Assembly (NCBI GenBank): GCA_910579155.1
Contig: CAJTTS010000036.1
Coordinates: forward strand, 1 to 30,509
From: an uncultured Oscillospiraceae bacterium
GTDB taxonomy: Bacteria; Bacillota_A; Clostridia; Oscillospirales; Oscillospiraceae
DNA: 30,509 nucleotides
Direction of reading: 5' to 3'
Position 1 is the stretch's first letter, and every line of letters begins with the position of its first letter. Position numbers and translations under genes: made by a program. Positions 1-8,123 of the stretch are shown one piece after another. The notes under the pieces are model-generated. The model was not told the origin of the DNA and made no database searches. It worked only from the letters and a program-made list of their open reading frames with translations.

Positions 1-83
1 ACGCCCATCCCAAATTGATTGGAGGGCTGCTCACAGCGGCGCCGGAGCTCCCCCCGCAAATAATTCAAAATATCACTTCTCAT
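1..83 (-). CDS. 5' end of an unidentified gene, cut by window edge
   Basis: Only the first 27 codons are inside the window. Read on the minus strand from the ATG at 83, it begins MRSDILNYLRGELRRR and continues CEQPSNQFGMG to the edge. The start is supported by an AAGGGG ribosome binding site about 8 nt upstream and by a good sigma-A promoter (TTGCAA, 17 nt, TAAAAT; separate entry). The N-terminus resembles small HD-domain hydrolases of Clostridia, which begin with a short amphipathic helix followed by an N-x-F-G-x-G stretch. That assignment is from memory of the family and is tentative. It is transcribed in the same direction as leuCDB but has its own promoter after the leuB hairpin, so it is probably a separate unit. 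Confidence 0.55.
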   Translation of the reverse strand, partial: MRSDILNYLRGELRRRCEQPSNQFGMG

Positions 84-106
84 CTCTATTACCCCTTATA
101 TAATCT

Positions 107-135
107 ATTTTATCACGGGACGCCGCACATTGCAA
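107..135 (-). promoter_or_regulatory. sigma-A promoter of the left-edge gene
   Basis: On the minus strand, -35 TTGCAA (130-135) and -10 TAAAAT (107-112) are separated by exactly 17 nt. The predicted start is near 100, giving a leader of about 17 nt before the ATG at 83. This is seen directly; promoter activity is inferred. Confidence 0.6.
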
Positions 136-146
136 GGAGACAATGG

Positions 147-176
147 AACGGCCGGAACGTCTCCGTCCCGGCCGTT
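147..176 (-). terminator. hairpin after leuB
   Basis: Immediately after the leuB stop, the minus strand can form a 13-bp stem (AACGGCCGG plus GACG against CGTT plus CCGGCCGTT, with one G-U pair). The loop is GAGA, a GNRA tetraloop. The following sequence is only weakly T-rich, so it may act as a 3' stabilising hairpin as much as an intrinsic terminator. Confidence 0.55.
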
Positions 177-179
177 TGC

Positions 180-1256
180 TCAAATATTCTCTCGGATGAT
201 CTCGCCCATCCGCTTGGTCCCGATGGCGCTCTCCCCCGCCCGGGCAATGTCGGCGGTGCGCCAGCCGTCGGCCAGCGCCTGGTCCACCGCCGCCTCAATG
301 GCGTCCGCCTCGGCGGCCAGATGGAAGGAATAGCGGAACATCATGGCCGCAGACAGGATGGTGGCGATGGGGTTGGCCTTGTCCTGGCCCGCGATGTCCG
401 GGGCGGAGCCGTGGATGGGCTCGTACAGCGCCGGTGCGCCGTCCCCCATGGAGGCGGAGGGCAGCAGGCCGATGGAGCCGGTGATCATGGACGCCTCGTC
501 GGACAGGATGTCGCCGAACATGTTCTCGGTGACCACCACGTCGAACTGCCCCGGGTCCCGTACAAGCTGCATGGCGCAGTTGTCCACCAGCACATCCTCA
601 TATTCCACATCGGAATACTCCTCCGCCAGCCTGTGCATCACGGACCGCCACAGCCGGGAGGTCTCCAACACGTTGGCCTTGTCCACGCTGGACACCTTTT
701 TCCGGCGCAGGCGGGCCATCTCAAAGGCGCGGCGGCCGATGCGCTCAATCTCCCGTTCGGAGTAGGCCATCAAATCGGTGGCCTCCATGCCCCGGTCCTC
801 GGTCTGGTACTTATCCCGCTTGCCGAAGTAGATGCCCCCGGTGAGTTCCCGGACCATGAGCAGGTCGATGCCCTTCTCCGCCGTCTCCTTTTTCAGCGGG
901 CACGCCTCCGCCAGGGCGGGGCGCAGGGCGGCGGGGCGCAGGTTGGCGTACAGCCCCAAGTCCTTGCGGATGGCCAGCAGAGCGGTCTCCGGGCGCTGCT
1001 CGGCGGGCTTGTCGCTGCCCCACTTGGGACCGCCCACCGCCCCCAGCAGCACCGCGTCACAGGATTTACACAGTTCGGCGGTGCCGTCGGGGTAGCTCTT
1101 GCCCACCGCGTCGGTGGCGCAGCCGCCCAGCAGCACGTCCACATACTCGAAGGTATGGCCGAATTTCTCCCCCACCTTGTCGATGACCTTCACCGTCTCA
1201 TTGATGATTTCCGGGCCGATGCCGTCGCCCCGGATCAGCGCGATCTTATAGTTCAT
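180..1256 (-). CDS. leuB: 3-isopropylmalate dehydrogenase
   Basis: LeuB oxidises and decarboxylates (2R,3S)-3-isopropylmalate with NAD to 2-ketoisocaproate, the last dedicated step before transamination to leucine. It is cytosolic and dimeric. The 358-aa length fits the family. The N-terminus carries the GDGIGPEI nucleotide/substrate motif (about 10-17). The isocitrate/isopropylmalate dehydrogenase signature runs from N245 ([12 protein letters not shown]) through about residue 268, and [10 protein letters not shown] lies at about 136-145. Its ATG overlaps the leuD stop by 4 nt (ATGA), so it is translationally coupled as the last gene of leuCDB. A GNRA-loop hairpin follows directly. No missing key residue was seen. 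Confidence 0.97.
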   Translation of the reverse strand: MNYKIALIRGDGIGPEIINETVKVIDKVGEKFGHTFEYVDVLLGGCATDAVGKSYPDGTAELCKSCDAVLLGAVGGPKWGSDKPAEQRPETALLAIRKDLGLYANLRPAALRPALAEACPLKKETAEKGIDLLMVRELTGGIYFGKRDKYQTEDRGMEATDLMAYSEREIERIGRRAFEMARLRRKKVSSVDKANVLETSRLWRSVMHRLAEEYSDVEYEDVLVDNCAMQLVRDPGQFDVVVTENMFGDILSDEASMITGSIGLLPSASMGDGAPALYEPIHGSAPDIAGQDKANPIATILSAAMMFRYSFHLAAEADAIEAAVDQALADGWRTADIARAGESAIGTKRMGEIIRENI

Positions 1257-1738
1257 TTCGCCACCCCCCGGGCCTTCAGGGACCTCAGCAGCCCGCCATT
1301 GTCGATGATCCTATTGACGAACTCCGGGAAGGGCGCGGCCTGGAATTTTACCCCGGTGGTCTCATTGACAATGACGCCGCTCTGGAAGTCCACGCCCACC
1401 GCGTCCCCAGGGTTGATGCCGTCCACCGCCTCGGGGCACTCCAAGATGGGGAAGCCGATGTTGATGGCGTTGCGGTAGAAGATGCGGGCGAAGCTCTTGG
1501 CAATGACGCACTTTACGCCGCAGGCCTTGATGGCTAAGGGCGCGTGTTCCCGGGAGGAGCCGCAGCCGAAGTTGTTACCGCCCACCACGATGTCGCCCGA
1601 CTCCACCGTGGAGGCAAAATCGGCGTCGATGTCCTCCATGCAGTGGGAGGCCAGGGACTTCTCGTCCGGATTGTTCAGGTACCGGGCGGGGATGATGACG
1701 TCGGTGTCCACGTTGTCGCCGTATTTATAAATTTTCAT
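1253..1738 (-). CDS. leuD: 3-isopropylmalate dehydratase small subunit
   Basis: LeuD pairs with LeuC to isomerise 2-isopropylmalate to 3-isopropylmalate. At 161 aa it is the short form of the swivelling aconitase domain 4. That form usually pairs with about 420-aa LeuC proteins, as here. Visible signatures are [14 protein letters not shown] near the N-terminus and the substrate-binding [10 protein letters not shown] loop at about 59-68. It lies 15 nt downstream of leuC and overlaps leuB by 4 nt, forming one operon. A GGGAGGG-type Shine-Dalgarno precedes the ATG at 1738. The short subunit form is also found in homoaconitase-like enzymes, but the adjacent leuB makes leucine synthesis by far the likelier role. 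Confidence 0.96.
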   Translation of the reverse strand: MKIYKYGDNVDTDVIIPARYLNNPDEKSLASHCMEDIDADFASTVESGDIVVGGNNFGCGSSREHAPLAIKACGVKCVIAKSFARIFYRNAINIGFPILECPEAVDGINPGDAVGVDFQSGVIVNETTGVKFQAAPFPEFVNRIIDNGGLLRSLKARGVAK

Positions 1739-1753
1739 GTTGATTCCCCTCCC

Positions 1754-3013
1754 TTAAAGCGTTGCCGGGTCGGTGACCACGCCGGTGACGGCGGACGCCG
1801 CAGCCACGGCGGGACTGGCCAAAATAATCATGGAGCTGGTGGGCCCCATGCGACCTACAAAATTGCGGTTGGTGGTGGAGATGGCCCACTCGTCGTCGCT
1901 GAGCACGCCCATGTGCCCGCCCAGGCACGGCCCGCAGGTGGGGGTGGACACCACCGCGCCCGCGTGGATGAAGTCGGCCACCAGGCCCTCTTCCATGGCG
2001 TCCAGGTAAATCTGCTGGGTGGCGGGGATGACGATGCACCGCACCCCAACCGCCACCTTGCGGCCTTTGAGGATAGCGGCGGCCTCCCGCAGGTCTTTCA
2101 AGCGCCCGTTGGTGCAGGAGCCGATGACCACCTGCTGGATGGGCTTGCCCGCCGCCTCGTCCACGCTCTTGGTGTTGGAGGGCAGATGGGGGAAGGCTAC
2201 CGTGGGCCGCAGGGCAGACAGGTCGATGGTAACCTCCTGCGTATATTCCGCGTCCGGGTCGGCCTGGAACGCCTGCCACTCCCGGTTCACGCGGCCCTTT
2301 AAGTAGGCGATGGTCTTGTCGTCCACCGGGAATATCCCGTTCTTGGCCCCGGCTTCGATGGCCATGTTACAGATGGCGAAGCGGTCGTCCATCTCCAGGG
2401 AGGCAACCCCCTCCCCCACAAACTCCAGGGACTGGTACAGCGCCCCGTCCACCCCGGTCATGCCGATGAGGTGGAGGATCACATCCTTGCCGCTGACGTA
2501 TTGGCCCAGCTTGCCGGTTAGCGTCACCTTGATGGCGGAGGGCACCTTGAACCAGGCAAGGCCCGTGGCCATGCCCGCGGCCATATCGGTGGAGCCCACG
2601 CCGGTGGAGAAGGCCCCCAGCGCACCGTAGGTGCAGGTGTGGGAATCGGCCCCGATGATGACCTCGCCGGGGGCGGCCAAGCCCTTCTCCGGCACCAAGG
2701 CGTGCTCAATGCCCATCTGGCCCACGTCGTAGAAATGGGTGATGGCGTGCTCTTTGGCAAACTCCCGGCAGGCGGCGCAAAGTTGGGCGGATTTGATGTC
2801 CTTGCAGGGAGTGGAATGGTCCAGCACGATGGCGATCTTGTCCCGGTCGAACACCGAGGACAACCCCGCCTTTTGAAACTCCGTGATGGCCACCGGAGTG
2901 GTGATATCGTTCCCCAGCACCAGGTCCAGCTTGCCCTCGACGAGCTGGCCGGCCTCCACCCGGTCCAGCCCGGCGGAACGGGCCAAAATCTTCTGGGTCA
3001 TGGTCATGCCCAT
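1754..3013 (-). CDS. leuC: 3-isopropylmalate dehydratase large subunit
   Basis: This is the catalytic Fe-S subunit of isopropylmalate isomerase, acting with LeuD. I place the start at 3013 ([10 protein letters not shown], 419 aa). A GGAGGA ribosome binding site lies 8 nt upstream, and aconitase-like large subunits begin this way; an in-frame extension to 3046 has no such support. The three cluster cysteines are C300 (IGSCTNGR) and C360/C363 (PTCGPC). GADSHT (121-126) is the conserved substrate/active-site loop. It is the first gene of leuCDB, and leuA, leuS or ilv genes are not adjacent. The leader from the predicted promoter is only about 28 nt, too short for a T-box or leader-peptide attenuator. 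Confidence 0.96.
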   Translation of the reverse strand: MGMTMTQKILARSAGLDRVEAGQLVEGKLDLVLGNDITTPVAITEFQKAGLSSVFDRDKIAIVLDHSTPCKDIKSAQLCAACREFAKEHAITHFYDVGQMGIEHALVPEKGLAAPGEVIIGADSHTCTYGALGAFSTGVGSTDMAAGMATGLAWFKVPSAIKVTLTGKLGQYVSGKDVILHLIGMTGVDGALYQSLEFVGEGVASLEMDDRFAICNMAIEAGAKNGIFPVDDKTIAYLKGRVNREWQAFQADPDAEYTQEVTIDLSALRPTVAFPHLPSNTKSVDEAAGKPIQQVVIGSCTNGRLKDLREAAAILKGRKVAVGVRCIVIPATQQIYLDAMEEGLVADFIHAGAVVSTPTCGPCLGGHMGVLSDDEWAISTTNRNFVGRMGPTSSMIILASPAVAAASAVTGVVTDPATL

Positions 3014-3048
3014 GGAATGATTCCTCCTTGTTTCGATTTTGTGCATTC

Positions 3049-3057
3049 ATTATGCCA
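3049..3057 (-). promoter_or_regulatory. probable extended -10 promoter of leuCDB
   Basis: On the minus strand TGGCATAAT forms an extended -10 (TGn plus CATAAT). No good -35 lies 17 nt upstream. The predicted transcript starts near 3041, about 28 nt before the leuC ATG. The divergent Crp/Fnr-family gene lies about 100 nt away, so its product could act here; that is inference. Confidence 0.45.
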
Positions 3058-3153
3058 GAACTTCGCCGGGAACAATGTAAACTATGATACAATATAAAAT
3101 CAATCACCGTTTCCCTGCGGACGGGGAGTTTCAGACGACAGGAGGCGCATTTT

Positions 3154-3762
3154 ATGGCTGCTTGGGACCTTCTTACCGATGGCCGCAGCCCCCGGAACTA
3201 CCGGGCCGGACAGATGGTCTATCTCCAGGGAACCCGCCCGGAATGCTTCTACTACCTGGTGTCCGGCTCGGTGCGCAGCTTCATCAGCTCCGGCTCCGGG
3301 GAGGAGCGGGTACTGGCCGTCCACCGCTCCGGGGATTTGATGGGGGAGGCGTCCTTTTTCGACGGCTGTCCCCGGGTCACCTCCGCCATGGCGTTGGAGG
3401 ACTGCCGGATTCTCACCATCAACCAGGCGCAGTTGGACGCCGCCTTCCAGCGCCATCCGGAGCTGGCCCTGCCTATGCTCCAGTACCTGGCCCGCACGGT
3501 GCGGATGCTCTCCGACCATGTGGAATCCTCCTCCCTGCCCGCCCGTCAGCGGGTGGCGCGGTGGCTGCTGGGCCAGCCCCGGCAGAACGGCGGCGCCATC
3601 CCGGCCACCCACGAGGACATCGGCCAGGCGGTGGGCCTGTCCCGGGTGACGGTAAGCCGGGTGCTGGGGGAGCTGGCCGCGCGGGGACTGGTGGAGCTGG
3701 GCTACCGGTCCATTGCCATCCTGGACTGGGATGAGCTGGAAAATTTGGCTTTTGAAGTCTGA
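3154..3762 (+). CDS. Crp/Fnr-family transcriptional regulator
   Basis: A 202-aa DNA-binding regulator. The N-terminal part (about 10-120) is a cyclic-nucleotide-binding-like beta-barrel (phrases such as YLVSGSVRSFISSGSGEE and GDLMGEASFF). A long dimerisation helix follows at about 110-135. The C-terminal winged helix-turn-helix sits at about 150-185, with recognition helix SRVTVSRVLGELAARG. It lacks the N-terminal cysteine cluster of FNR, so oxygen sensing through an Fe-S centre is not expected; the ligand is unknown. A strong AGGAGG site lies 8 nt before the ATG. It is divergent from leuCDB and ends at a shared hairpin with spoIVA. Control of itself or of leuCDB is possible, but no convincing palindromic Crp box was found between the genes. 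Confidence 0.9.
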   Translation: MAAWDLLTDGRSPRNYRAGQMVYLQGTRPECFYYLVSGSVRSFISSGSGEERVLAVHRSGDLMGEASFFDGCPRVTSAMALEDCRILTINQAQLDAAFQRHPELALPMLQYLARTVRMLSDHVESSSLPARQRVARWLLGQPRQNGGAIPATHEDIGQAVGLSRVTVSRVLGELAARGLVELGYRSIAILDWDELENLAFEV

Positions 3763-3764
3763 AA

Positions 3765-3794
3765 AAGCGCCCGGTGCTCTCACACCGGGCGCTT
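3765..3794. terminator. strong terminator between crp-family gene and spoIVA
   Basis: A perfect 12-bp inverted repeat (AAGCGCCCGGTG / CACCGGGCGCTT) with a 6-nt loop starts 3 nt after the spoIVA stop. On the minus strand it is followed by a T5 run, so it is a canonical intrinsic terminator for spoIVA. On the plus strand it also closes the regulator gene, without a good T tract. Confidence 0.9.
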
Positions 3795-3797
3795 CCC

Positions 3798-5273
3798 TCA
3801 TAAAATAATACAAATCAGCCCTCCGGACCCCTCGTTGATGATCCGCTGGAGGGTCTCCCGCAGCTTCTCCCGGGCCTCCTCGGGCATCCGTTTCAACTTG
3901 CCGTTCAGGTCCTCCCCCACCAACTCGTGGAAGGAGCGGCCGAAGATATTGGAATCCCAAATCTTCCCCGTGTCCCCCTCGAACTGCCGGAGCAGGTAGT
4001 CCACCATCTCCTCCGACTGCTTCTCCGTACCCATGATGGGGGAGACCTCCGTCTTGATGTCCGCCCGCATCATGTGGATGGAGGGTGCGCTGGCCTTGAG
4101 GCGCACGCCGTACCGCCCGCCCTGCTTGACGATTTCCGGTTCCTCCAGGGTCATCTCCTGGGGATCGGGCATGACAATGCCGTAGCCCGTGGCCTCCACC
4201 TGCTGGAGCGCCCCCTCCACCTTCTCATAGCTGCGCTTCATGGCGGCCATCTGGGTGAGCTGGTCGATGAGGTCGCCGTCGTCCCGGATCTCCAGTCCGC
4301 ACCGCTCAGACACGGTGGAATAGAACAGCCCCCGGGGCAGCTCCAGCGTGGCGGTGACCACCCCGCTGCCCATGTCCATCCGGTTGAGGACGGCGGAGCT
4401 GACCTCCTCCCGGTCGCCCATGGCCAGCACCGCGCCCTCCGCGTCCCGCAGGCGCATGAGTCCCGCCGTCTCCTCCCGGATCATGGCGTACAGCCCGCTC
4501 TTGATGGGGTGGTCAAAGGGCAGCACATCCACCCATGGGGGCAGGAACAGATCCATCTGCTTCAGCGGGAACTCGTGGAGCACCGCCTGGATGATCTCGC
4601 TCACCGCCCCCTCGTCCAGGGTCAGGCAGTTGGCGGCCAAACAGGTCACGTCGTACCGCTCGGCGATATCCGCCTGGAGGGTTTGGGCCCGCTCGCCGTA
4701 GGGCTGGGCCGAGTTGAGCAGTACCATGAAGGGCTTGCCCAGCTCCTTCAGCTCGCCGATGACCCGCTCCTCCGCCTCCAGGTAGTCCTCCCGGGGGATG
4801 TCGGTGACGGAGCCGTCGGTGGTCACCACAATGCCGATGGTGGAGTGGTCGGTGATGACCTTCCGGGTGCCGAACTCCGCCGCCTGGGTCATGGGAATCT
4901 CGTGGTCGAACCAGGGGGTGGTGACCATCCGGGGCTGCTCGCCGTCCATCTGCCCCAAAGCGGAGGGCACCATGTAGCCCACGCAGTCGATGAGCCGGAC
5001 AGAGAACACCCCGCCGTTCTCCATGGCCATCTCCACCGCCTCCTCGGGGACGAATTTGGGCTCGGCGGTCATCACCACCCGGCCCGAACCGCTCTGGGGC
5101 AGCTCGTCCCGGGCCCGGTCCCGGAGAAAGTTGTTCTCGATCTTGGGCAGCACCAGGGTCTCCATAAAACGCTTGATGAAGGTGGATTTCCCTGTGCGCA
5201 CGGGGCCCACCACGCCGATATAGATGTCGCCCTGGGTGCGCTGGGCGATATCCTCATACAGTTTGTTTTCCAA
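3798..5273 (-). CDS. spoIVA: stage IV sporulation protein A (spore coat morphogenetic ATPase)
   Basis: SpoIVA polymerises on the forespore outer membrane using ATP and makes the basement layer on which the coat assembles. I assign a TTG start at 5273, giving 491 aa. It has a GAGGAGGG site 7-8 nt upstream, and the resulting N-terminus (ENKLYEDIAQRTQGDIYIG) matches the family start; Bacillus SpoIVA is 492 aa. An upstream in-frame ATG at 5294 lies before that ribosome binding site. The Walker A motif is GPVRTGKS at 23-30. A Walker-B-like RLIDCVGYMVPSA stretch lies at about 90-102. The protein ends in the hydrophobic GGLICIIL, typical of the family C-terminus. A sigma-E-type promoter is just upstream and sigE is the previous gene. 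Confidence 0.97.
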   Translation of the reverse strand: MENKLYEDIAQRTQGDIYIGVVGPVRTGKSTFIKRFMETLVLPKIENNFLRDRARDELPQSGSGRVVMTAEPKFVPEEAVEMAMENGGVFSVRLIDCVGYMVPSALGQMDGEQPRMVTTPWFDHEIPMTQAAEFGTRKVITDHSTIGIVVTTDGSVTDIPREDYLEAEERVIGELKELGKPFMVLLNSAQPYGERAQTLQADIAERYDVTCLAANCLTLDEGAVSEIIQAVLHEFPLKQMDLFLPPWVDVLPFDHPIKSGLYAMIREETAGLMRLRDAEGAVLAMGDREEVSSAVLNRMDMGSGVVTATLELPRGLFYSTVSERCGLEIRDDGDLIDQLTQMAAMKRSYEKVEGALQQVEATGYGIVMPDPQEMTLEEPEIVKQGGRYGVRLKASAPSIHMMRADIKTEVSPIMGTEKQSEEMVDYLLRQFEGDTGKIWDSNIFGRSFHELVGEDLNGKLKRMPEEAREKLRETLQRIINEGSGGLICIIL

Positions 5274-5305
5274 AGCTGAACCCTCCTCACGCATACTCAA
5301 TCTCA

Positions 5306-5334
5306 TATGTATGGGGCTCGGCCGGAAAATATGA
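5306..5334 (-). promoter_or_regulatory. sigma-E-dependent promoter of spoIVA
   Basis: On the minus strand TCATATTT (5327-5334) and CATACATA (5306-5313) are separated by 13 nt. Both boxes and the spacing agree with the known mother-cell sigma-E consensus (roughly KMATATTT, 13-15 nt, CATACAHT). The predicted start is about 26 nt before the TTG. Its position between sigE and spoIVA, a classical sigma-E target, adds weight. Confidence 0.8.
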
Positions 5335-5362
5335 CCGTGCCTTCCGCCGCCTCCCGCTTTCT

Positions 5363-6085
5363 TTACATCATCCGCAGAATCTCCTTTTTCAGCCGGTCGA
5401 TGATCCGCTTCTCCAGCCGGGAGATGTAGGACTGGCTGATGCCCAACTGGTCGGCCACCTCCTTCTGGGTGCGCTCCCGCCGCCCGTCCAGGCCGAAGCG
5501 CAGGGTGATGATGGTGCGCTCCCGCTCCGACAGGCGGCTGACGGCGGTGAACAGCAGGTCCCGGTCCACGTCGTCCTCGATGGGCTTCTCGATGCTGTCG
5601 CTGTCGGTGCCCAGCACGTCGGACAGCAGCAGCTCGTTGCCATCCCAGTCGGTGTTCAGCGGCTCGTCCAGCGACACCTCCCCCCGGCGGTTGGCGTTCT
5701 TGCGCAGGTACATCAAAATCTCGTTTTCAATGCACCGGGAGGCGTAGGTGGCCAGCTTGATATTCTTGGCGGGCTGGTAGGTCTCCACCGCCTTGATGAG
5801 CCCGATGGTGCCGATGGAGATCAGGTCCTCAATGCCCACCCCGGTGTTCTCAAACCGCCGGGCGATGTAAACCACCAACCGCAAGTTGTGCTCAATGAGC
5901 CGGGAGCGAGCCTCGGGCCTGCTGTCCTCTTCCCCCAGGGCCGACAGCAAGCGGCCCTCCTCCTCCCGCGTCAGAGGGGCAGGCAGGGTATCGCTGCCGC
6001 CGATATAGTGCAGCGAGCCGTGGAGCGGAATCCCCAGCCGCTCCAACAAGCGGCACAGGCGGAGATATGGTTCGATCAAAAGCAT
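5363..6085 (-). CDS. sigE: sporulation sigma factor sigma-E (pro-protein)
   Basis: The first mother-cell sigma factor, made as inactive pro-sigma-E. The 240-aa protein keeps the N-terminal pro-sequence with the processing region [12 protein letters not shown]; cleavage in Bacillus falls at about residue 27, matching Y27 here. Region 2 contains [16 protein letters not shown] and [18 protein letters not shown], then the -10-recognition block [19 protein letters not shown]. Region 4 holds [33 protein letters not shown] near the C-terminus. It is preceded by spoIIGA (22 nt gap), its processing protease. An AGGAGGG site precedes the ATG. The forespore factor sigG, often next to sigE in Clostridia and Bacilli, is not here; spoIVA follows instead. 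Confidence 0.98.
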   Translation of the reverse strand: MLLIEPYLRLCRLLERLGIPLHGSLHYIGGSDTLPAPLTREEEGRLLSALGEEDSRPEARSRLIEHNLRLVVYIARRFENTGVGIEDLISIGTIGLIKAVETYQPAKNIKLATYASRCIENEILMYLRKNANRRGEVSLDEPLNTDWDGNELLLSDVLGTDSDSIEKPIEDDVDRDLLFTAVSRLSERERTIITLRFGLDGRRERTQKEVADQLGISQSYISRLEKRIIDRLKKEILRMM

Positions 6086-6107
6086 TTCAAAGCCCTCCTA
6101 TGCGTTT

Positions 6108-6932
6108 CTAAATCAGCGCCTGATATCCGCCGCCGTCGTCCACCGGCGTGGGGGACAAGGCCACCAGCAGCTTCCCCGCCGGCTTTCCGTCTACCGTCAC
6201 GCCTTGGGAGCGGACGGCCAGCAGCATTCCGCACTCCACCCCCACCGCCCGGTAGGGGATCAGCCGGGCCTGGCGTGACCCGGCGGCGTGGCACCGCTCC
6301 AGCGAGGCAACGGGGTCCGAAGGATCCGCCCAGCCGGGCAGCAAACCGGCCAGCGCCCGCCAGTAGGCCACCACCACCGGGCGGTTTGTGGCCGGGTCGG
6401 CCAGGCTGTGCCCGGTGTCCCGCAGGGCGGTGAGGGCGATAACGCCGCCCTCCAGGGCGATTTCCAGCCGGGCCAGCTCCCCCCCGTGCCGCCCCACCCG
6501 GCGGAAAAACAGGGACAGCATAAAATAACACGCCACAAACAACAGCAGGAGCAGCCGGATATCCAAAGGCGTGTAAAACACGCCGTGGTCCAGGGTCAGA
6601 GACACATTGCCCAGCAGCTCCAGCCCCAGCACCGCCCCCGCCAACGCGGCGGACGCGCCGAAAAACAGCACCGTCACCCGCAGCAAATGGGCCTCCCCCC
6701 CGTAGGCAGCGAGGGCCATCAACACCCCGCTTGCCAGCTTGCAGGGCCAGTGGGCCAGCCACTCCAGCCCCGGCAGAAACACCAGCGCCGCGTACAGCGC
6801 CCCGGCGGCGGCCCCCAGCCCGATGCGCCAGCGGATCAGCACCGCCCCCGCCATCCGGCCCGCCGCCAGCAGCAGCAGGTAGTTGGCGATCAGGTTCAGC
6901 AGGAACAGCAGGTCTATGTAAACCACCGTCAT
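6108..6932 (-). CDS. spoIIGA: sigma-E processing peptidase SpoIIGA
   Basis: A membrane aspartic protease that removes the pro-sequence of sigma-E after a forespore signal. I start it at the ATG at 6932 (MTVVYIDLLFLLNL, 274 aa) because GGAGGAGG lies about 8 nt upstream and families begin with this hydrophobic segment; the open frame extends to 7019 without support. The N-terminal half (about 1-145) holds about five hydrophobic segments. The C-terminal half is the protease domain, with the catalytic aspartate in RDTGHSL (D172; Bacillus D183). One active site per chain implies a dimer. It precedes sigE by 22 nt in one operon. Confidence 0.95.
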   Translation of the reverse strand: MTVVYIDLLFLLNLIANYLLLLAAGRMAGAVLIRWRIGLGAAAGALYAALVFLPGLEWLAHWPCKLASGVLMALAAYGGEAHLLRVTVLFFGASAALAGAVLGLELLGNVSLTLDHGVFYTPLDIRLLLLLFVACYFMLSLFFRRVGRHGGELARLEIALEGGVIALTALRDTGHSLADPATNRPVVVAYWRALAGLLPGWADPSDPVASLERCHAAGSRQARLIPYRAVGVECGMLLAVRSQGVTVDGKPAGKLLVALSPTPVDDGGGYQALI

Positions 6933-6969
6933 AGGCGGGCCTCCTCCCCCTCTCGTGAGTCTGACCATC

Positions 6970-6975
6970 ATTATA
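6970..6975 (-). promoter_or_regulatory. -10 element upstream of spoIIGA-sigE
   Basis: A perfect TATAAT on the minus strand lies 38 nt before the spoIIGA ATG. No TTGACA-like hexamer is found 16-18 nt upstream. The Bacillus spoIIG promoter likewise has a misplaced -35 and depends on Spo0A; a partial 0A-like TTTGTCC lies further up (about 7014-7020), but I do not consider it proven. Confidence 0.45.
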
Positions 6976-7028
6976 GTCTCTTTCCCCATCAAAAAAAGAC
7001 GAAGCAAGTCCAAGGACAAATAAAAAGC

Positions 7029-7053
7029 GGCCCGCCGGATTTCCCGGCGGGCC
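7029..7053 (-). terminator. terminator of the glyA-hisC operon
   Basis: A 10-bp GC-only stem (GGCCCGCCGG / CCGGCGGGCC) with a 5-nt loop lies 14 nt after the hisC stop. On the minus strand it is followed by CTTTTTATTT. This is a canonical intrinsic terminator. Confidence 0.88.
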
Positions 7054-7067
7054 AGCGTCCGCGATGT

Positions 7068-8123
7068 TTAAATCAGTTCGTCCAGCGCCTTCACCAGAGC
7101 CGCCATGTCCTCGTCCGCACCGATGCTGATCCGGAGCCAGTTTTCAATCTCCGGCTTGCCCCACCAGCGCACCAGCACGCCCTTTTCCCGCAGGCCGTCC
7201 AGCAGTTCCCTGCCGGAGCGGTCCGGGTGGCGGGCAAAGACAAAATTGGCCTGGGAGGGCAGGACGGTGAAGCCACGCTCCCGCAGGGCGCTCTCCGTCC
7301 AGGCGCGGGTATCCATCACCCGGCGGCGGATGGATTGGAAGTAATCCTCGTCCTCAATAGCGGCGGCGGCCCCCGCCTGGGCCAGGCGGTCCACGGTGTA
7401 GGAGTTGACGGAGTCCCTCACGCAGCGCAGGGCGGCGATGAGGTTCGCGTCCCCCATGGCCCAGCCCACCCGCAGCCCCGCCAGGGCCCGGGACTTGGAG
7501 GTGGTCTGCACCACCAGCAGGTTGGGGTAGCGGCCGATGAGCCCCACCGCGCTGTCCGCGCCGAAGTCCACATAGGCCTCGTCCACGATCACCACCACAT
7601 CCGGGTTGGCGTTCAGCAGCTTTTCCACCGTGTCCAGCCCCACGGCGATGCCGGTGGGGGCGTTGGGATTCGCCAGCACCACGCCGCCGTTCTGTCCGCA
7701 CAGCAGCTCAATGGGATCGGAAAAATCCGGGTTCATGGGCACTTCCCGGCGCTCCAAGCCGAAAAAGTCGGTGTACACCGGATAGAAACTGTAGGTGATC
7801 TTGGGGAACACCACCTCCCGGTCCGGGTCAAAAAACGCCTGGAATGCGAATGCCAGGACCTCGTCCGAACCGTTGCCGCAAAACACCTGACCGGCGTCCA
7901 GCCCCTCCCGGCGGGCGATGGCGGCGCGCAGTCCCTCGCACTCCGGATCGGGATAGAGCCGCAGGCTGTCCCCCGCCGCGCCGTTGATGGCCTCGATGGC
8001 CCTGGGCGAGGGCGGGTAGGGACACTCGTTGGTGTTCAGCTTGACAAATTGGCGTCCCTTGGGCTGCTCGCCGGGGGTGTAGGGAACAATGTGTTGAATC
8101 CGCTTGCTCCAAAACCGGTTCAT
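7068..8123 (-). CDS. hisC: histidinol-phosphate aminotransferase
   Basis: A PLP-dependent class I/II aminotransferase that converts imidazole-acetol phosphate and glutamate to histidinol phosphate; family members can also transaminate aromatic keto acids. I start it at 8123 (MNRFWSKRIQ, 351 aa), with GGGAGGG upstream. Its ATG overlaps the stop of the DUF951 gene (ATGA). HisC features are KLNTNECPYPPSP (28-40), LYPDP (56-60), ANPNAPTG (151-158), the VDEAYVDF aspartate block (180-187) and PLP lysine K210 in SKSRALAGLRVGW. No other his genes are nearby, so its position in an operon with rarA and glyA is unusual. An alternative role as a tyrosine/phenylalanine aminotransferase cannot be excluded. 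Confidence 0.9.
   Translation of the reverse strand: MNRFWSKRIQHIVPYTPGEQPKGRQFVKLNTNECPYPPSPRAIEAINGAAGDSLRLYPDPECEGLRAAIARREGLDAGQVFCGNGSDEVLAFAFQAFFDPDREVVFPKITYSFYPVYTDFFGLERREVPMNPDFSDPIELLCGQNGGVVLANPNAPTGIAVGLDTVEKLLNANPDVVVIVDEAYVDFGADSAVGLIGRYPNLLVVQTTSKSRALAGLRVGWAMGDANLIAALRCVRDSVNSYTVDRLAQAGAAAAIEDEDYFQSIRRRVMDTRAWTESALRERGFTVLPSQANFVFARHPDRSGRELLDGLREKGVLVRWWGKPEIENWLRISIGADEDMAALVKALDELI

Noticed and set aside
15..1478. 487-residue open frame on the plus strand
   Set aside because: Antisense to leuB and leuD, low-complexity His/Gly/Arg-rich translation without family features; an artefact of high GC third positions.
3014..3153. T-box, leader peptide or Crp box between leuC and the regulator
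   Set aside because: The predicted leader is only about 28 nt and no convincing TGTGA/TTGAT-type palindrome of the right spacing is present.
3927..5279. 450-residue plus-strand open frame opposite spoIVA
   Set aside because: Mirror of spoIVA codons (His/Gly/Leu-rich), no recognisable domain.
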